The position numbers and the translations under genes were made by a program. This document shows positions 33,960 to 42,488 of a stretch of DNA of 64,000 nucleotides, piece by piece. Location: positions 1 to 64,000 of the forward strand of contig WTGH01000027.1 in assembly GCA_011523655.1 (NCBI GenBank), given 5' to 3'. Source of the stretch: Rhodospirillaceae bacterium. GTDB lineage: Bacteria > Pseudomonadota > Alphaproteobacteria > Bin65. How positions within the stretch are numbered: position 1 is the stretch's first letter; the number at the start of each line of letters is the position of its first letter. The notes below the pieces were generated by a model that was not told the origin of the DNA, ran no database searches, and worked only from the letters and a program-made list of their open reading frames with translations.

Positions 33960-35018
33960 TTGGAAACGGTAACCCTGATGGCGCTCGCAGGCCTCGTGAT
34001 CGGCTTCGGCTTCGGCTTCGTCATCGAGCGGACGAATTTCTGCACCATGGGGGCGATTTCGGACGCCGCCACCTTCGGCGATTTCCGCCGCTTCCGGGCC
34101 TGGATGCTGGCGATGGCGGTCGCGATAATCGGCGCGCAGGCGTTGCACGGCGCAGAGATGATCGATCTCGACGAGTCGATCTATCTCACGGCGAATTTCG
34201 GCTGGCTCGGCGCGATTCTGGGCGGGCTGCTGTTCGGCTTCGGCATGACCATCGCCGGCGGCTGCGGCACCCGCAACCTGGTGCGCTTCGGCGCCGGCGA
34301 CCTGCGCTCGCTGGTCGTCGTCCTCGTCCTCGGCATCGTAGCTTATATGACGCTGCGCGGCCTGACCGGGCTGGTGCGGGTCGGGCTGGAAGACGCGGCC
34401 AACGTCGATCTGGAGGCGGCCGGCATCGATTCCCAGGGGATCGGCACGCTGCTCGCCAGCGCCTTCGGTGTGGCGGCGGAGACCATGAACCTGATCGTGG
34501 CGGTCGTCGCCGTCGCCGGCCTGCTGATCTGGTGCTTCATGGACGGCGCCTTCCGGCGCTCGCCGCGCAACATCGTCGCCGGACTGGGCGTCGGCCTCGC
34601 CATCGTCGCCGGCTGGTACGCCACCGGCGTGCTCGGTTACGACGATTTCGAACCGGCGCCCCTGACCTCACTGACCTACGTCGCGCCGACCGGCAACGCG
34701 CTGGTCTACCTGATGACCTTCACCGGCGCGACGATCAACTTCGGCATCGCCAGCGTCGGCGGCGTGATCCTCGGCGCGTTCGTCTCGGCGATCCTGCGCG
34801 GCAATTTCCATCTCGCCACCTTCGCCGACGTTCAGGACATGCTGCGCAACATTACCGGCGGCGCACTGATGGGCTTCGGCGGGGTGATGGCTTTGGGCTG
34901 CACCATCGGCCAGGGGCTCACCGGCATTTCGACCCTTGCGCTGAGCTCTGTCATCGCCATTCTGGCGATCATCGCCGGCGGCGTGGCCGGCCTGAAATAT
35001 ATCGAGTGGCGCCTCTGA
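33960..35018 (+). CDS. YeeE/YedE (SoxT-like) sulfur transporter
   Basis: YeeE/YedE proteins import thiosulfate or sulfane sulfur through conserved cysteines in a membrane channel. The 352-residue protein has about nine to ten hydrophobic helices. The family motifs are present twice: GFGFVIERTNFCTMGAISD with FGMTIAGGCGTRNLVR in the first half, and INFGIASVGGVILGAF with ALGCTIGQGLTGIS in the second. TTG at 33960 was chosen because GGGAGG lies upstream; an ATG six codons later is an alternative. It overlaps lipS1 (TGATG). The likely job is to bring sulfur from the periplasmic Sox proteins to the cytoplasmic sHdr route. Confidence 0.9.
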   Translation: METVTLMALAGLVIGFGFGFVIERTNFCTMGAISDAATFGDFRRFRAWMLAMAVAIIGAQALHGAEMIDLDESIYLTANFGWLGAILGGLLFGFGMTIAGGCGTRNLVRFGAGDLRSLVVVLVLGIVAYMTLRGLTGLVRVGLEDAANVDLEAAGIDSQGIGTLLASAFGVAAETMNLIVAVVAVAGLLIWCFMDGAFRRSPRNIVAGLGVGLAIVAGWYATGVLGYDDFEPAPLTSLTYVAPTGNALVYLMTFTGATINFGIASVGGVILGAFVSAILRGNFHLATFADVQDMLRNITGGALMGFGGVMALGCTIGQGLTGISTLALSSVIAILAIIAGGVAGLKYIEWRL

Positions 35019-36082
35019 TGGACGGATCCGTTTATCCCGGACCTACAGGCGGCTGGCTGGACCGCCTGCGCGGTATCGAGTCGCTGGAAGACGCGGAATT
35101 CGACGCCGCGCTGGTCGCGGAGATGCAGCGCGACGCGCCGGCGCTCGCCGACCGGCCGATCCGCTTCTCAACGCCGACCTTCAAGGAATACGAGACCGGC
35201 GAACTGGCCGGCTGCGGCAAGAACAGCTTCCCGGCCTTCTCCATCACGGCTGGTGGCTGCGCCCTGATGTGCGACCACTGCCAGGCCAGCATCCTGGAGC
35301 CGATGATCCCGGCGACGAGCGCGGAGATGCTGGACCGGAAGGTGCGCGACCTGGTGCTGTTGCAGGATCTGCAGGGCTTCCTGCTGTCCGGCGGCTCCAA
35401 CCGGCGCAACGAGATCGCCTATGAGCGCTACTACCCCGTCATCGAGCGACTGAAGCGCGACTTTCCCCATCTGAAAATCGCCATCCATTCGGCGCTGCTC
35501 GACGAACGGCGCGCCCGGCTGATGGAGAGCGCCGGGGTCGATACCGCGATGATGGACGTGATCGGCGCGCAGGAGACGATCGAACAGGTCTACCATCTCG
35601 ACCGGCCGGTCGCCGATTTCGAGGCGACGCTGGCGGCGCTGTGCGGCACGTCGATGGAGGTCGTGCCCCATATCGTCGCCGGGCTGCACTACGGCCGGCT
35701 GCTCGGCGAAACCAACGCGCTCGACATGTGCAGCCGCCACGGCATCCACGCCCTGGTGCTGGTCGTCATCATGCCGTTCTACGCGAAGGCCGGAACTTTC
35801 GAGACGCCGGACACCGCCGCCGTCGGCCGCCTGTTCCTCGAAGCCCGCCGCCGACTCCCGGACCGCCAGGTTCTACTCGGCTGCGCCCGGCCGGCCGGGA
35901 TGCACAAGCGGGTGACCGACGCCTACGCCGTCATAGCCGGGCTGGACGGGATCGCCTTCCCGGCCGACGGCGCAGTTGCGGTCGCCGAGGCCGTCGGCCG
36001 GCCGATAGAGCAGCAGCACGCCTGCTGTTCGATCAAGGTGGGCGGGGAGACGGTGACCGTCCCTGCAAGCTGCGCCGCGTGA
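35018..36082 (+). CDS. lipS1: Radical SAM lipoate synthase component LipS1
   Basis: LipS1 and LipS2 together insert the two sulfur atoms into octanoyl groups bound to the lipoate-binding protein of sHdr systems. The 354-residue protein has the radical-SAM cluster motif CALMCDHC (C-x3-C-x2-C, about residue 85) after a short N-terminal domain, and SGGSNRR for SAM binding. Extra cysteines near the end (HACCSIKVGG) may hold an auxiliary cluster. It starts inside the importer stop and overlaps lipT by four bases, so the five lip genes form one tightly packed operon. The assignment follows the order lipS1-lipT-lipS2-sLpl beside sHdr genes. Confidence 0.87.
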   Translation: MDGSVYPGPTGGWLDRLRGIESLEDAEFDAALVAEMQRDAPALADRPIRFSTPTFKEYETGELAGCGKNSFPAFSITAGGCALMCDHCQASILEPMIPATSAEMLDRKVRDLVLLQDLQGFLLSGGSNRRNEIAYERYYPVIERLKRDFPHLKIAIHSALLDERRARLMESAGVDTAMMDVIGAQETIEQVYHLDRPVADFEATLAALCGTSMEVVPHIVAGLHYGRLLGETNALDMCSRHGIHALVLVVIMPFYAKAGTFETPDTAAVGRLFLEARRRLPDRQVLLGCARPAGMHKRVTDAYAVIAGLDGIAFPADGAVAVAEAVGRPIEQQHACCSIKVGGETVTVPASCAA

Positions 36083-37161
36083 CCGGGCGAGTCGATATCC
36101 TCGTCGTCGGCCTCGGGCCGGCCGGCGCGTCTGCGGCGCGGGAGGCGGCGCGTGCCGGCTGTTCCGTGCTCGCCGTCGACCGCCGGCGCGCCGCGGGCGA
36201 GCCGGTGCAGTGCGCCGAGTTCGTGCCCCGGCTGATCGGCCAGGACGTCGAGGGCATGGCGCCGGTTGCGGTCCAGAAGATCGACGCCATGCACACCTTC
36301 GTCGAAAGCGCGGCGTTCGACCGGACGGGCGGTTTCACCGGCACGATGATCGACCGCAGGCACTTTGACGCCCTGCTCGTGGAGCAGGCGCGCGATGCCG
36401 GGGCGGACTGCCGGTTCGACACGGTCTGGGAATGCGAATTCAAGGTTGAAGCGAAACTCGTCATCGGCGCCGACGGGCCGCGGTCGAAGGTCCGCGCCGC
36501 GGCGGGACTGCCGGAGCCGCGGCTGATCGAGACCCGGCAGATAACCGTTCCGCTGCTCGATCCCAACAATGCGACCGACATCTTCCTCTCGGCGGAAATC
36601 GAGGGCGGCTACGCCTGGCTGTTTCCGAAAGGCGAAGCTGCCAATCTCGGCGTCGGCGTGGCGCCGGCGAGCCGGTCGAAACTGAAACCGATTCTCGAAG
36701 ACCTGCGCCGGCGGCTGATCGGCGAGGGCCGGATCGGCGAGGCGGTCCTCGGCCATACCGGCGGGGCGATCCCGGTCGACGGTATCGTCGGGCCTGAGGC
36801 CGCACTGCCCGACGGCACGCCCGTCCTGCTCGCCGGCGACGCCGCCGGCCTGACCAACCCGGTGACCGGCGCGGGCATTCCCGCTGCCGTCATGTCCGGC
36901 GCGCTGGCTGGCGAAGCGGCTGCCCGGTGGATTGCCGGTGCAGCGGATGCGCTGGACGACTACGCGGAAGAGATCGACGACCTGTTCGGCGCGTCGCTGC
37001 GCCGGGCCGTGGCGCGCCGGCGGGAACTGGAGCGGGCCTGCGCCGAATCGCTCCCGCAACCGGCCGACCTGCGGCGCGGCTGGATCGCCTATCCCGAATA
37101 CTGGGCCGCCCGGCCGGCATTTCCGACGCCCGAAGCGCCGAACCCGATGGAAGCGCGATGA
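36079..37161 (+). CDS. lipT: FAD-dependent oxidoreductase LipT (geranylgeranyl-reductase-like)
   Basis: The 360-residue flavoprotein starts with a Rossmann FAD motif (VDILVVGLGPAGASAAREAA, residues 5-24) and contains the family's VIGADGPRSKVR and LLAGDAAGLTNPVTGAGIP. It resembles geranylgeranyl reductases and FixC-like proteins. In sHdr loci such a gene regularly accompanies lipS1 and lipS2, where it is proposed to supply electrons for the radical SAM steps; this is inference here. GTG is the start, overlapping the lipS1 stop by four bases, and its own stop overlaps lipS2. Confidence 0.85.
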   Translation: MTGRVDILVVGLGPAGASAAREAARAGCSVLAVDRRRAAGEPVQCAEFVPRLIGQDVEGMAPVAVQKIDAMHTFVESAAFDRTGGFTGTMIDRRHFDALLVEQARDAGADCRFDTVWECEFKVEAKLVIGADGPRSKVRAAAGLPEPRLIETRQITVPLLDPNNATDIFLSAEIEGGYAWLFPKGEAANLGVGVAPASRSKLKPILEDLRRRLIGEGRIGEAVLGHTGGAIPVDGIVGPEAALPDGTPVLLAGDAAGLTNPVTGAGIPAAVMSGALAGEAAARWIAGAADALDDYAEEIDDLFGASLRRAVARRRELERACAESLPQPADLRRGWIAYPEYWAARPAFPTPEAPNPMEAR

Positions 37162-38483
37162 CCTGCCTCAAGCCCGAAACCGCGATGCCCGCCGAAACGG
37201 GACCGCACGGTGCGGATTTCAACCCCTTCGCGGTCATGCAGCCGCGCCGGCCCGACGCTATCCCGCGGGACTTCCGCAACGGGGGACGGGTCAAGACGGC
37301 CGACGTCGCGCCGGCAGGCGTCTATCTGCCCAACAACAACGTCATGACGCCGGCGATGCGGTCGCCGGACTATGTCCAGATGTCGACCGCGGCGGCGATC
37401 ACGCTCGGCATCATGCCGGGCATGCTCTACCGCTGCGCCTGCACCCGCTGCCTGAACCTGCTGCTGACCTATCCCGAGGGCTGCCGGGCCAACTGCGCCT
37501 ATTGCGGCCTGGCGCGCCATCGCGAGGCCGAGCGCGACTATGCCGACCGCAACTTCATCCGGGTCGACTGGCCGGCGGTGCCGATGGCCGAGATCGTGGA
37601 CAAGGTGGCGGCGGACGGCGAGAACACGCCGTTCCACCGCATGTGCATCAGCATGATCACCCATCCGCGCTCGGACGACGACACGGTGACGGTGCTGAAA
37701 CAGTGGACCGACCGGATCGACCCGGCGACGGTTCCGGTCTCGATCCTGTCTAACCCGACGACGATGCAGCGCTCGGATGTCGAGACGCTGAAAGGCTTGG
37801 GCGCCGACATCTTCACCGTGGCGCTCGACGCCGCGACGCCGGAGATATTCGACCGGACCCGCGGCAAGGGCGTCGACAGCCCGCACAGCTGGAAGAAGTA
37901 CTGGGAGATCCTGCTGGACGCCCGGGACGTTTTCGGGCCGCAGAAGTTCGGCGCCCATATCATCGTCGGCATGGGCGAAACCGAATTCGACGTGTTGAGC
38001 CTCGTACAGCGGCTCGTCGATCTCGGCGGCCACAGCCACATGTTCTGCTTCTTCCCGGAAAAGGGCTCGCTGATGGACCATCTGCCGGCGACCCCGCGCG
38101 ACCAGTGGCGGCGGGTCCAGCTGGCGCGCTACCTGATCGACTATTGCGATGTCCGGGTGGAGCGGATGGCGTTCGACGGGGAGGGCAGGGTGGCGGATTT
38201 CAGCCTGCCGCAGGGCGAACTCGACTCGATCATCGACGCGGGGATCGCCTTCCGCACCTCGGGCTGCCCGGGCAAGTTTCAGGAAGACATCTCGGCCTGC
38301 GACCGGCCCTACGGCGATTCGCCGCCCAGCGACATCGCCAGCTATCCGTTCCAGCCCGCCGGCGCCGATATCCGCCGCATCCGGCATCAACTCGACATGG
38401 AGAAGCCGGGCGAGGCCTACGAACCGGGCGAGGAATTCGACGATCCTGAAGACTCCCCGGCGCCGGAAGCGCGCGCGCCTTGA
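37158..38483 (+). CDS. lipS2: Radical SAM lipoate synthase component LipS2
   Basis: LipS2 is the second radical SAM enzyme of the alternative lipoate assembly pathway. The 441-residue protein has the cluster motif CRANCAYC (C-x3-C-x2-C, near residue 115), preceded by CACTRCLNLLLTYPEG, whose additional cysteines could bind an auxiliary cluster as in lipoyl synthases. A further GCPGKFQEDISACDRPYG lies toward the end. It overlaps lipT (ATGA) and is followed by the ligase gene, again with a four-base overlap. Similar proteins are often annotated as biotin synthase or radical SAM only; the context decides. Confidence 0.87.
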   Translation: MTCLKPETAMPAETGPHGADFNPFAVMQPRRPDAIPRDFRNGGRVKTADVAPAGVYLPNNNVMTPAMRSPDYVQMSTAAAITLGIMPGMLYRCACTRCLNLLLTYPEGCRANCAYCGLARHREAERDYADRNFIRVDWPAVPMAEIVDKVAADGENTPFHRMCISMITHPRSDDDTVTVLKQWTDRIDPATVPVSILSNPTTMQRSDVETLKGLGADIFTVALDAATPEIFDRTRGKGVDSPHSWKKYWEILLDARDVFGPQKFGAHIIVGMGETEFDVLSLVQRLVDLGGHSHMFCFFPEKGSLMDHLPATPRDQWRRVQLARYLIDYCDVRVERMAFDGEGRVADFSLPQGELDSIIDAGIAFRTSGCPGKFQEDISACDRPYGDSPPSDIASYPFQPAGADIRRIRHQLDMEKPGEAYEPGEEFDDPEDSPAPEARAP

Positions 38484-39538
38484 CCGAGACCGGCGACAAG
38501 TCCGGCTTCCGGGTCATCGATACCGGCGTCCGCGACGGCAGCCTCCAGATCGCTTTCGACCAGGCGCTCGTGGAACTGCGCAAGGCCGGCGCGGTGCCGG
38601 ACACGGTGCGCTTCCTGCGCTTCCCGCCGACCGCGCTGATCGGCCGGCACCAGGACCTGAGCCGGGAGCTGAAGCTCGACCATTGCCACGCGGCCGGCAT
38701 CGGCATCGTGCGGCGCATTACCGGCGGCGGCGCGATCTATCTCGACGAGGGCCAGCTCGGCTGGGAACTGGTCTGCGACCGGCGGAAAATCGGCGTCGCG
38801 ACGCTAGCGGACATGACCGCCCGGATCTGCACGGCGGCGGCGGCCGGCCTCTCGACCCTCGGCATCGCGGCGGAGTACCGGCCGCCGACGGACATCGTGG
38901 TGGACGGGCAGAAGATTTGCGGCACCGGCGGCTATTTCGACGATGATATCGTCATGTACCAGGGCACGACGCTGGTCGATCTCGACCTGCCGGCGATGAT
39001 GGCGGCAATCAACGTGGCGGCCCCGAAGGAGGGCGCACCCCCGCCGCCGCGGGTGACCACCCTGCGCGCCCTTTTGCCGGACGCCGACCTGTCGATGCCA
39101 CGCCTTCAGGCCGCGCTGGTCGCCGGCTTCGAGGCCGGGCTGGGGATCGCCTGCACCGCGTCCGAACCGGGCGAGGCGGAAGAGGAATTGGCGCAGCGGT
39201 TGTGCGATGAGGAAATCGGCACGACGGCATTCATCGCCGGAATCGACGATCCGGGCGCCGACGCCGCGGTACGCCACGGCGAGAGCGGCCCGGTCAACGC
39301 CTGGCTGCGGGTCGAGGGCCGGCGCAACGACCGGGTGCGCGAAGTGCTGTTCACCGGCGACTTCGTCATGGTGCCGCCGCGCCTGGTCATGGACCTGGAA
39401 GGCAGCCTGCGCGGCGCTGCGTCCGGCGAAGTTGCGGCGCGCATAGCGGCCTTCTTCAGCGATGCGCCGCCCCAGATCGCGACCGCGCCGCCGGAAGCAT
39501 TCGCCGGGGCCGTCGCCGCGGCCTTTGCCGGCGCATGA
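38480..39538 (+). CDS. slplA: Lipoate/octanoate-protein ligase sLpl(AB)
   Basis: This ligase activates lipoate or octanoate with ATP and attaches it to LbpA. The 352-residue protein has the LplA/BPL fold with RRITGGGAIYLDEGQLGWEL (lipoyl-AMP binding) and DIVVDGQKICGTGGYF, where the Lys of the active site is visible. The C-terminal about 100 residues form the LplB-like accessory domain (NAWLRVEGRRNDRVREVLFTGDFVM), so both parts are fused in one chain. TTG is the start, overlapping the lipS2 stop. Its dedication to LbpA rather than to general lipoyl proteins is inferred from the operon. Confidence 0.88.
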   Translation: MTETGDKSGFRVIDTGVRDGSLQIAFDQALVELRKAGAVPDTVRFLRFPPTALIGRHQDLSRELKLDHCHAAGIGIVRRITGGGAIYLDEGQLGWELVCDRRKIGVATLADMTARICTAAAAGLSTLGIAAEYRPPTDIVVDGQKICGTGGYFDDDIVMYQGTTLVDLDLPAMMAAINVAAPKEGAPPPPRVTTLRALLPDADLSMPRLQAALVAGFEAGLGIACTASEPGEAEEELAQRLCDEEIGTTAFIAGIDDPGADAAVRHGESGPVNAWLRVEGRRNDRVREVLFTGDFVMVPPRLVMDLEGSLRGAASGEVAARIAAFFSDAPPQIATAPPEAFAGAVAAAFAGA

Positions 39539-40239
39539 AGTCGCTCACGGTCATCCAGCATACCTCGGCCGAATATCTCGGCCTGATGGAAGACCATTTC
39601 GAAGGCCGCCGCATCCGCTTCACCTACGTCCGCCCCTTCACCGAAGGCGTGGCGCCGCCGCACCCCGACGCCGTTGCCGACGGCCTCATCCTGCTCGGCG
39701 GCGGACCATGGGGATCGGCCGGGACGCGCGACCTGCCGACGCTGGCGCAGGAAATCGCCGTCGCCCGGACCTGCCTGATGGTGGAGAAGCCGGTGATCGG
39801 CATCGGGCTGGGCGCGCAAATCCTGGCATTGGCCGCCGGCGGCTCGGTCGAGGCGGCGCCGCTCCGCTTCTCCGTCGACACGGCGCTGCGTTGCAGGGAC
39901 GAGGCGCTGAACGGCTACCTGCTGGAGACCTGGCCCGTCGCCGTTTACGGCCGCGACCGGGCCGTGCCGCCGGATTATGCGCAGGTCCTGGCGCGCACCG
40001 GCGGCGGCGAACCGGCGCTGTGGCAGATCGGCGGCAACGCGTTCGGCTTCGCCGGCCATCCCGGCCTCAAAGTCGCGATGGCCGAAGACCTGATCATGGA
40101 GTTCGAAGAAGCGCCGGCCGATCCGGCGCCGGCCCTGCGCGACCTGCGGGCCGCCCAGCGCGCCATCGAGGACGCCTTGGTGCCGATCATGACCGGCCTC
40201 GTCCAGCTGACCGGCCTGATGCAGCCGGACGGTGCGTAA
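39535..40239 (+). CDS. Class I GATase-like protein without nucleophilic Cys
   Basis: The 234-residue protein has the fold of class I glutamine amidotransferases (LILLGGGPWGSAGTRDLPTL and KPVIGIGLGAQILALAAGG). In active enzymes the last motif reads G-x-C-x-G with a nucleophilic cysteine; here the position is Gly (GIGLGAQ), so it cannot hydrolyse glutamine by the usual mechanism. The C-terminal His-Glu pair of the triad is also not clearly kept. It overlaps the ligase gene by four bases and ends the lip operon. A structural, scaffold or ligand-binding role in lipoate assembly is likely; the function is unknown. Confidence 0.8.
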   Translation: MKSLTVIQHTSAEYLGLMEDHFEGRRIRFTYVRPFTEGVAPPHPDAVADGLILLGGGPWGSAGTRDLPTLAQEIAVARTCLMVEKPVIGIGLGAQILALAAGGSVEAAPLRFSVDTALRCRDEALNGYLLETWPVAVYGRDRAVPPDYAQVLARTGGGEPALWQIGGNAFGFAGHPGLKVAMAEDLIMEFEEAPADPAPALRDLRAAQRAIEDALVPIMTGLVQLTGLMQPDGA

Positions 40240-40260
40240 CGGACGGCAATAAGGGGGCGG

Positions 40261-40719
40261 TTATTTCCCCGACCGCCAGTCCTGCCCGGATTCGTTCATC
40301 AATAAAGCCCAGTCGTCGGGCGGATTTCCCCGCGCGAGCATTCTGGCGAAGACCGTGTACGGATCGGTTCTGCTCCCCGAGGAGCGCAGCGTGGATCGGT
40401 CATTGACCCACGCGTAGACGATCACCTTCGCCCTCGCGTCATAGCGGAAGAACAATCGGAACCGTCTGCCGATCCTGGCGCGCCGCCAATGGCGGTAGCG
40501 CGAGCCGGGCGTACTGCCCTGACGGTACTCGTCGCGGGACGGATCCTGCGGGATGACCTCCAGCATCAGCCGGCTCAACGCATGGAACAGCTTGACGTTC
40601 GCATCGGAAGCGAACCCCGCCGGGTCGTTTCGTTGCGCGCGCTGGACTGCGTTGTGGAGCTTGCGCAGCTGATCAATGAGGCAATCGTGAAACAGCAACG
40701 TCCAACCGTGGCGCTGCAT
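40261..40719 (-). CDS. yhaV: Toxin YhaV (type II TA)
   Basis: YhaV is a ribosome-dependent mRNA-cleaving toxin of the RelE superfamily, neutralised by PrlF. The 152-residue protein shows the family pattern: MQRHGWTLLFHDCLIDQLRKL at the start, HWRRARIGRRFRLFFRYD in the basic core, and VIVYAWVNDRSTLRSSG with DPYTVFARMLARGNPPDDW near the end. Length is normal and no residue loss is seen, so it is probably active. Its start overlaps the antitoxin stop by one base. The pair reads against the flanking sulfur genes and separates the lipoate operon from the sHdr operon. Confidence 0.94.
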   Translation of the reverse strand: MQRHGWTLLFHDCLIDQLRKLHNAVQRAQRNDPAGFASDANVKLFHALSRLMLEVIPQDPSRDEYRQGSTPGSRYRHWRRARIGRRFRLFFRYDARAKVIVYAWVNDRSTLRSSGSRTDPYTVFARMLARGNPPDDWALLMNESGQDWRSGK

Positions 40720-41051
40720 CAGAGGGCGACGGTGCCGTCGATGTCCCCGTCGATATCGCCCTCCGGCCCCGCTTCGCGCTGCGCATGTTCAATCATGCTT
40801 TGCGCCAGATCGTCCGGGATAGCCCGAACATGCCCGCCGGCCCGGATATCGGCGGCGAGCAGGTCGAGAAACGCGCCGATGGCCGGGTCTTCGTGCTCGG
40901 CGTCGGCACGGCTGACGACGATCTGTCCGTCCTCGTGGAGTTCGAAGGCCACCTTGGCGCCGACATCGACCCCCAGCGCCTGACGGACCGTCTTGGGCAG
41001 GGTGATCTGGCCCTTCGAAGTCATTGTGGCGACTTCGTGGATGATCGACAT
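40719..41051 (-). CDS. prlF: Antitoxin PrlF (AbrB/SohA family)
   Basis: PrlF binds YhaV and represses its own operon. The 110-residue protein has an N-terminal AbrB-like swapped-hairpin DNA-binding domain (EVATMTSKGQITLPKTVRQALGV, residues 6-28). The C-terminal helix-rich tail (IGAFLDLLAADIRAGG) would contact the toxin. A perfect 18-base palindrome starts 33 bases upstream of its start codon, in the right place for autoregulation. Length agrees with the family. The end of the protein is acidic and low in complexity (EGDIDGDIDG). Confidence 0.94.
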   Translation of the reverse strand: MSIIHEVATMTSKGQITLPKTVRQALGVDVGAKVAFELHEDGQIVVSRADAEHEDPAIGAFLDLLAADIRAGGHVRAIPDDLAQSMIEHAQREAGPEGDIDGDIDGTVAL

Positions 41052-41060
41052 GATCGGCGC

Positions 41061-41101
41061 TCCTTACTGTGTCGCGCATGGGCGTAAGGAATATTCCTTA
41101 C
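41061..41101. promoter_or_regulatory. Palindromic operator of prlF-yhaV
   Basis: GTAAGGAATATTCCTTAC (41084-41101) is a perfect 18-base palindrome. A third half-site, TCCTTAC, lies at 41061-41067, between it and the prlF start. The site also lies at the upstream edge of the dsrE3C control region, so binding there might influence the sHdr operon. Confidence 0.7.
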
Positions 41102-41291
41102 TATGTCAAGACCATGTGGAAGATGCCGGCGAGCGGGTCGGCGGTTCGAATCGAAACGGAAATACGCCGGCTCCATTTTGCCTGCTGCGGGGATTTGCCC
41201 GGCGCCGCTGACATATTCAAAAGTTGCTATCTTTCGGCAGTTTCAATACCCTGTCGGCACAGCCGGTCAGTCAACGGTGAGGGGGCATGTC

Positions 41292-41669
41292 GTGACGGAC
41301 AAACTGGTCATCGTGATGGCGAACACGGACACGCGCAACGGCGAGGAACTGGGCGCGCCGATCTTCCAGGCGACCGTCGCTGCGGCGATGGAATACGAGG
41401 TCGACGTGATCTGCACGGCCACCTCGGGCCGCCTGATGAAGAGGGGCGTCGCCGAACATCTCGTGGTCAAGGAAGGCTCGCCGAAATCGGTCTACGATTT
41501 CATCCGGGACGCCCACGAGGCGGGCGTGAAATTCTATTGCTGCTCGCCCAATCTCGACCTGTTCGACATGACCAAGGACGACCTGATCCCGGAATGCGAG
41601 GGCATCGTCGGCGGCGCCCACCTGATCGAGGAGATCATGGAGGACGACGTCAAGGTGCTGACCTACTGA
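41292..41669 (+). CDS. dsrE3C: DsrE-family sulfurtransferase (DsrE3C-like)
   Basis: DsrE3C proteins take sulfur from TusA and pass it towards sHdr. The 125-residue protein has the DsrE fold (KLVIVMANTDTRNGEELGAP) with cysteines at ICTATSG, FYCCSPNLDLFDM and IPECEGIVGG; the Cys in FYCCSP is the likely persulfide carrier. GTG at 41292 is chosen because GAGGGGG lies a few bases upstream; the frame is open further upstream. It is the first gene of the sHdr operon, 22 bases before hdrC1. The DsrE3C subtype is assigned by the neighbouring sHdr genes. Confidence 0.88.
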   Translation: MTDKLVIVMANTDTRNGEELGAPIFQATVAAAMEYEVDVICTATSGRLMKRGVAEHLVVKEGSPKSVYDFIRDAHEAGVKFYCCSPNLDLFDMTKDDLIPECEGIVGGAHLIEEIMEDDVKVLTY

Positions 41670-41691
41670 GGAGAAGGTTCCGGCAACGGAT

Positions 41692-42453
41692 ATGGACCAC
41701 GGCGCCGCCACCCGCGTGCAGGAGCATATCGGCGATCCGCTGTCGGACGCGCCGCCGCTGGACCGCGACGACCTGGAAGAGATTTTCGGCGATATCCAGG
41801 CCGACCTGCGCTACGACCACGAACTCAACGGCTGCCTGAACTGCGGCATCTGCACCGCGACCTGCCCGGCGGCCCATTACTACGATTTCAGCCCGCGCGA
41901 GATCGTCCAGCTGCTCTGGACCGAGAATCTCGAAGGCATTTACGACGCGATGCAGGAGAAGATCTGGGCTTGCGCCCAGTGCTACACCTGCGCTGCGCGC
42001 TGCCCGTTCGGCAACAGCCCCGGCGGCCTCGTCATGCTGATGCGCGAGGTCGCGATCAAGCACGGCATGGAGTCGGCGAAGAACGTGCTGCGCCCGTTCA
42101 GCCGGGTCATGCTCAAGCTAATCTCGACCGGCAACCAGCTCGCGCCCGACATGATCAACCCCGACCATTTCGCCGACTGGGGGCCGAACATCACCAAGGT
42201 CGATGCGCCGCTCAAGCTGCTGCGCAAGGCGATTCCGATGCCGACGCTGAACACCACGGCGACGGCCTGGGAGGTCAATCTCAAGACCTCGGTGGAACTC
42301 TACACGATCTGGGAAATGACCGGCGTTCTCGACCAGCTCGAAGGGATCGACGAGAACCTGTTCGACGTCATCACCGACATCATGGACGAGAAGCGCGAGG
42401 ACTGGGAAGACTTCCTGGAAGAGCAGGAAGACGACGACGAGGACGACGACTGA
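41692..42453 (+). CDS. hdrC1: sHdr subunit HdrC1
   Basis: HdrC1 is an electron-transfer subunit of the sulfur-oxidising heterodisulfide reductase-like complex. The 253-residue protein has two [4Fe-4S] motifs: CLNCGICTATCP (about residue 49) and CAQCYTCAARCP (about residue 85). Helical segments follow, and the C-terminus is strikingly acidic (EDFLEEQEDDDEDDD). No signal peptide is present, consistent with a cytoplasmic complex. It follows dsrE3C and precedes hdrB1 by 35 bases. Confidence 0.93.
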   Translation: MDHGAATRVQEHIGDPLSDAPPLDRDDLEEIFGDIQADLRYDHELNGCLNCGICTATCPAAHYYDFSPREIVQLLWTENLEGIYDAMQEKIWACAQCYTCAARCPFGNSPGGLVMLMREVAIKHGMESAKNVLRPFSRVMLKLISTGNQLAPDMINPDHFADWGPNITKVDAPLKLLRKAIPMPTLNTTATAWEVNLKTSVELYTIWEMTGVLDQLEGIDENLFDVITDIMDEKREDWEDFLEEQEDDDEDDD

Positions 42454-42488
42454 GCCGCTGCGGGCGGCTCACGCAGGAGACAAGGGAT

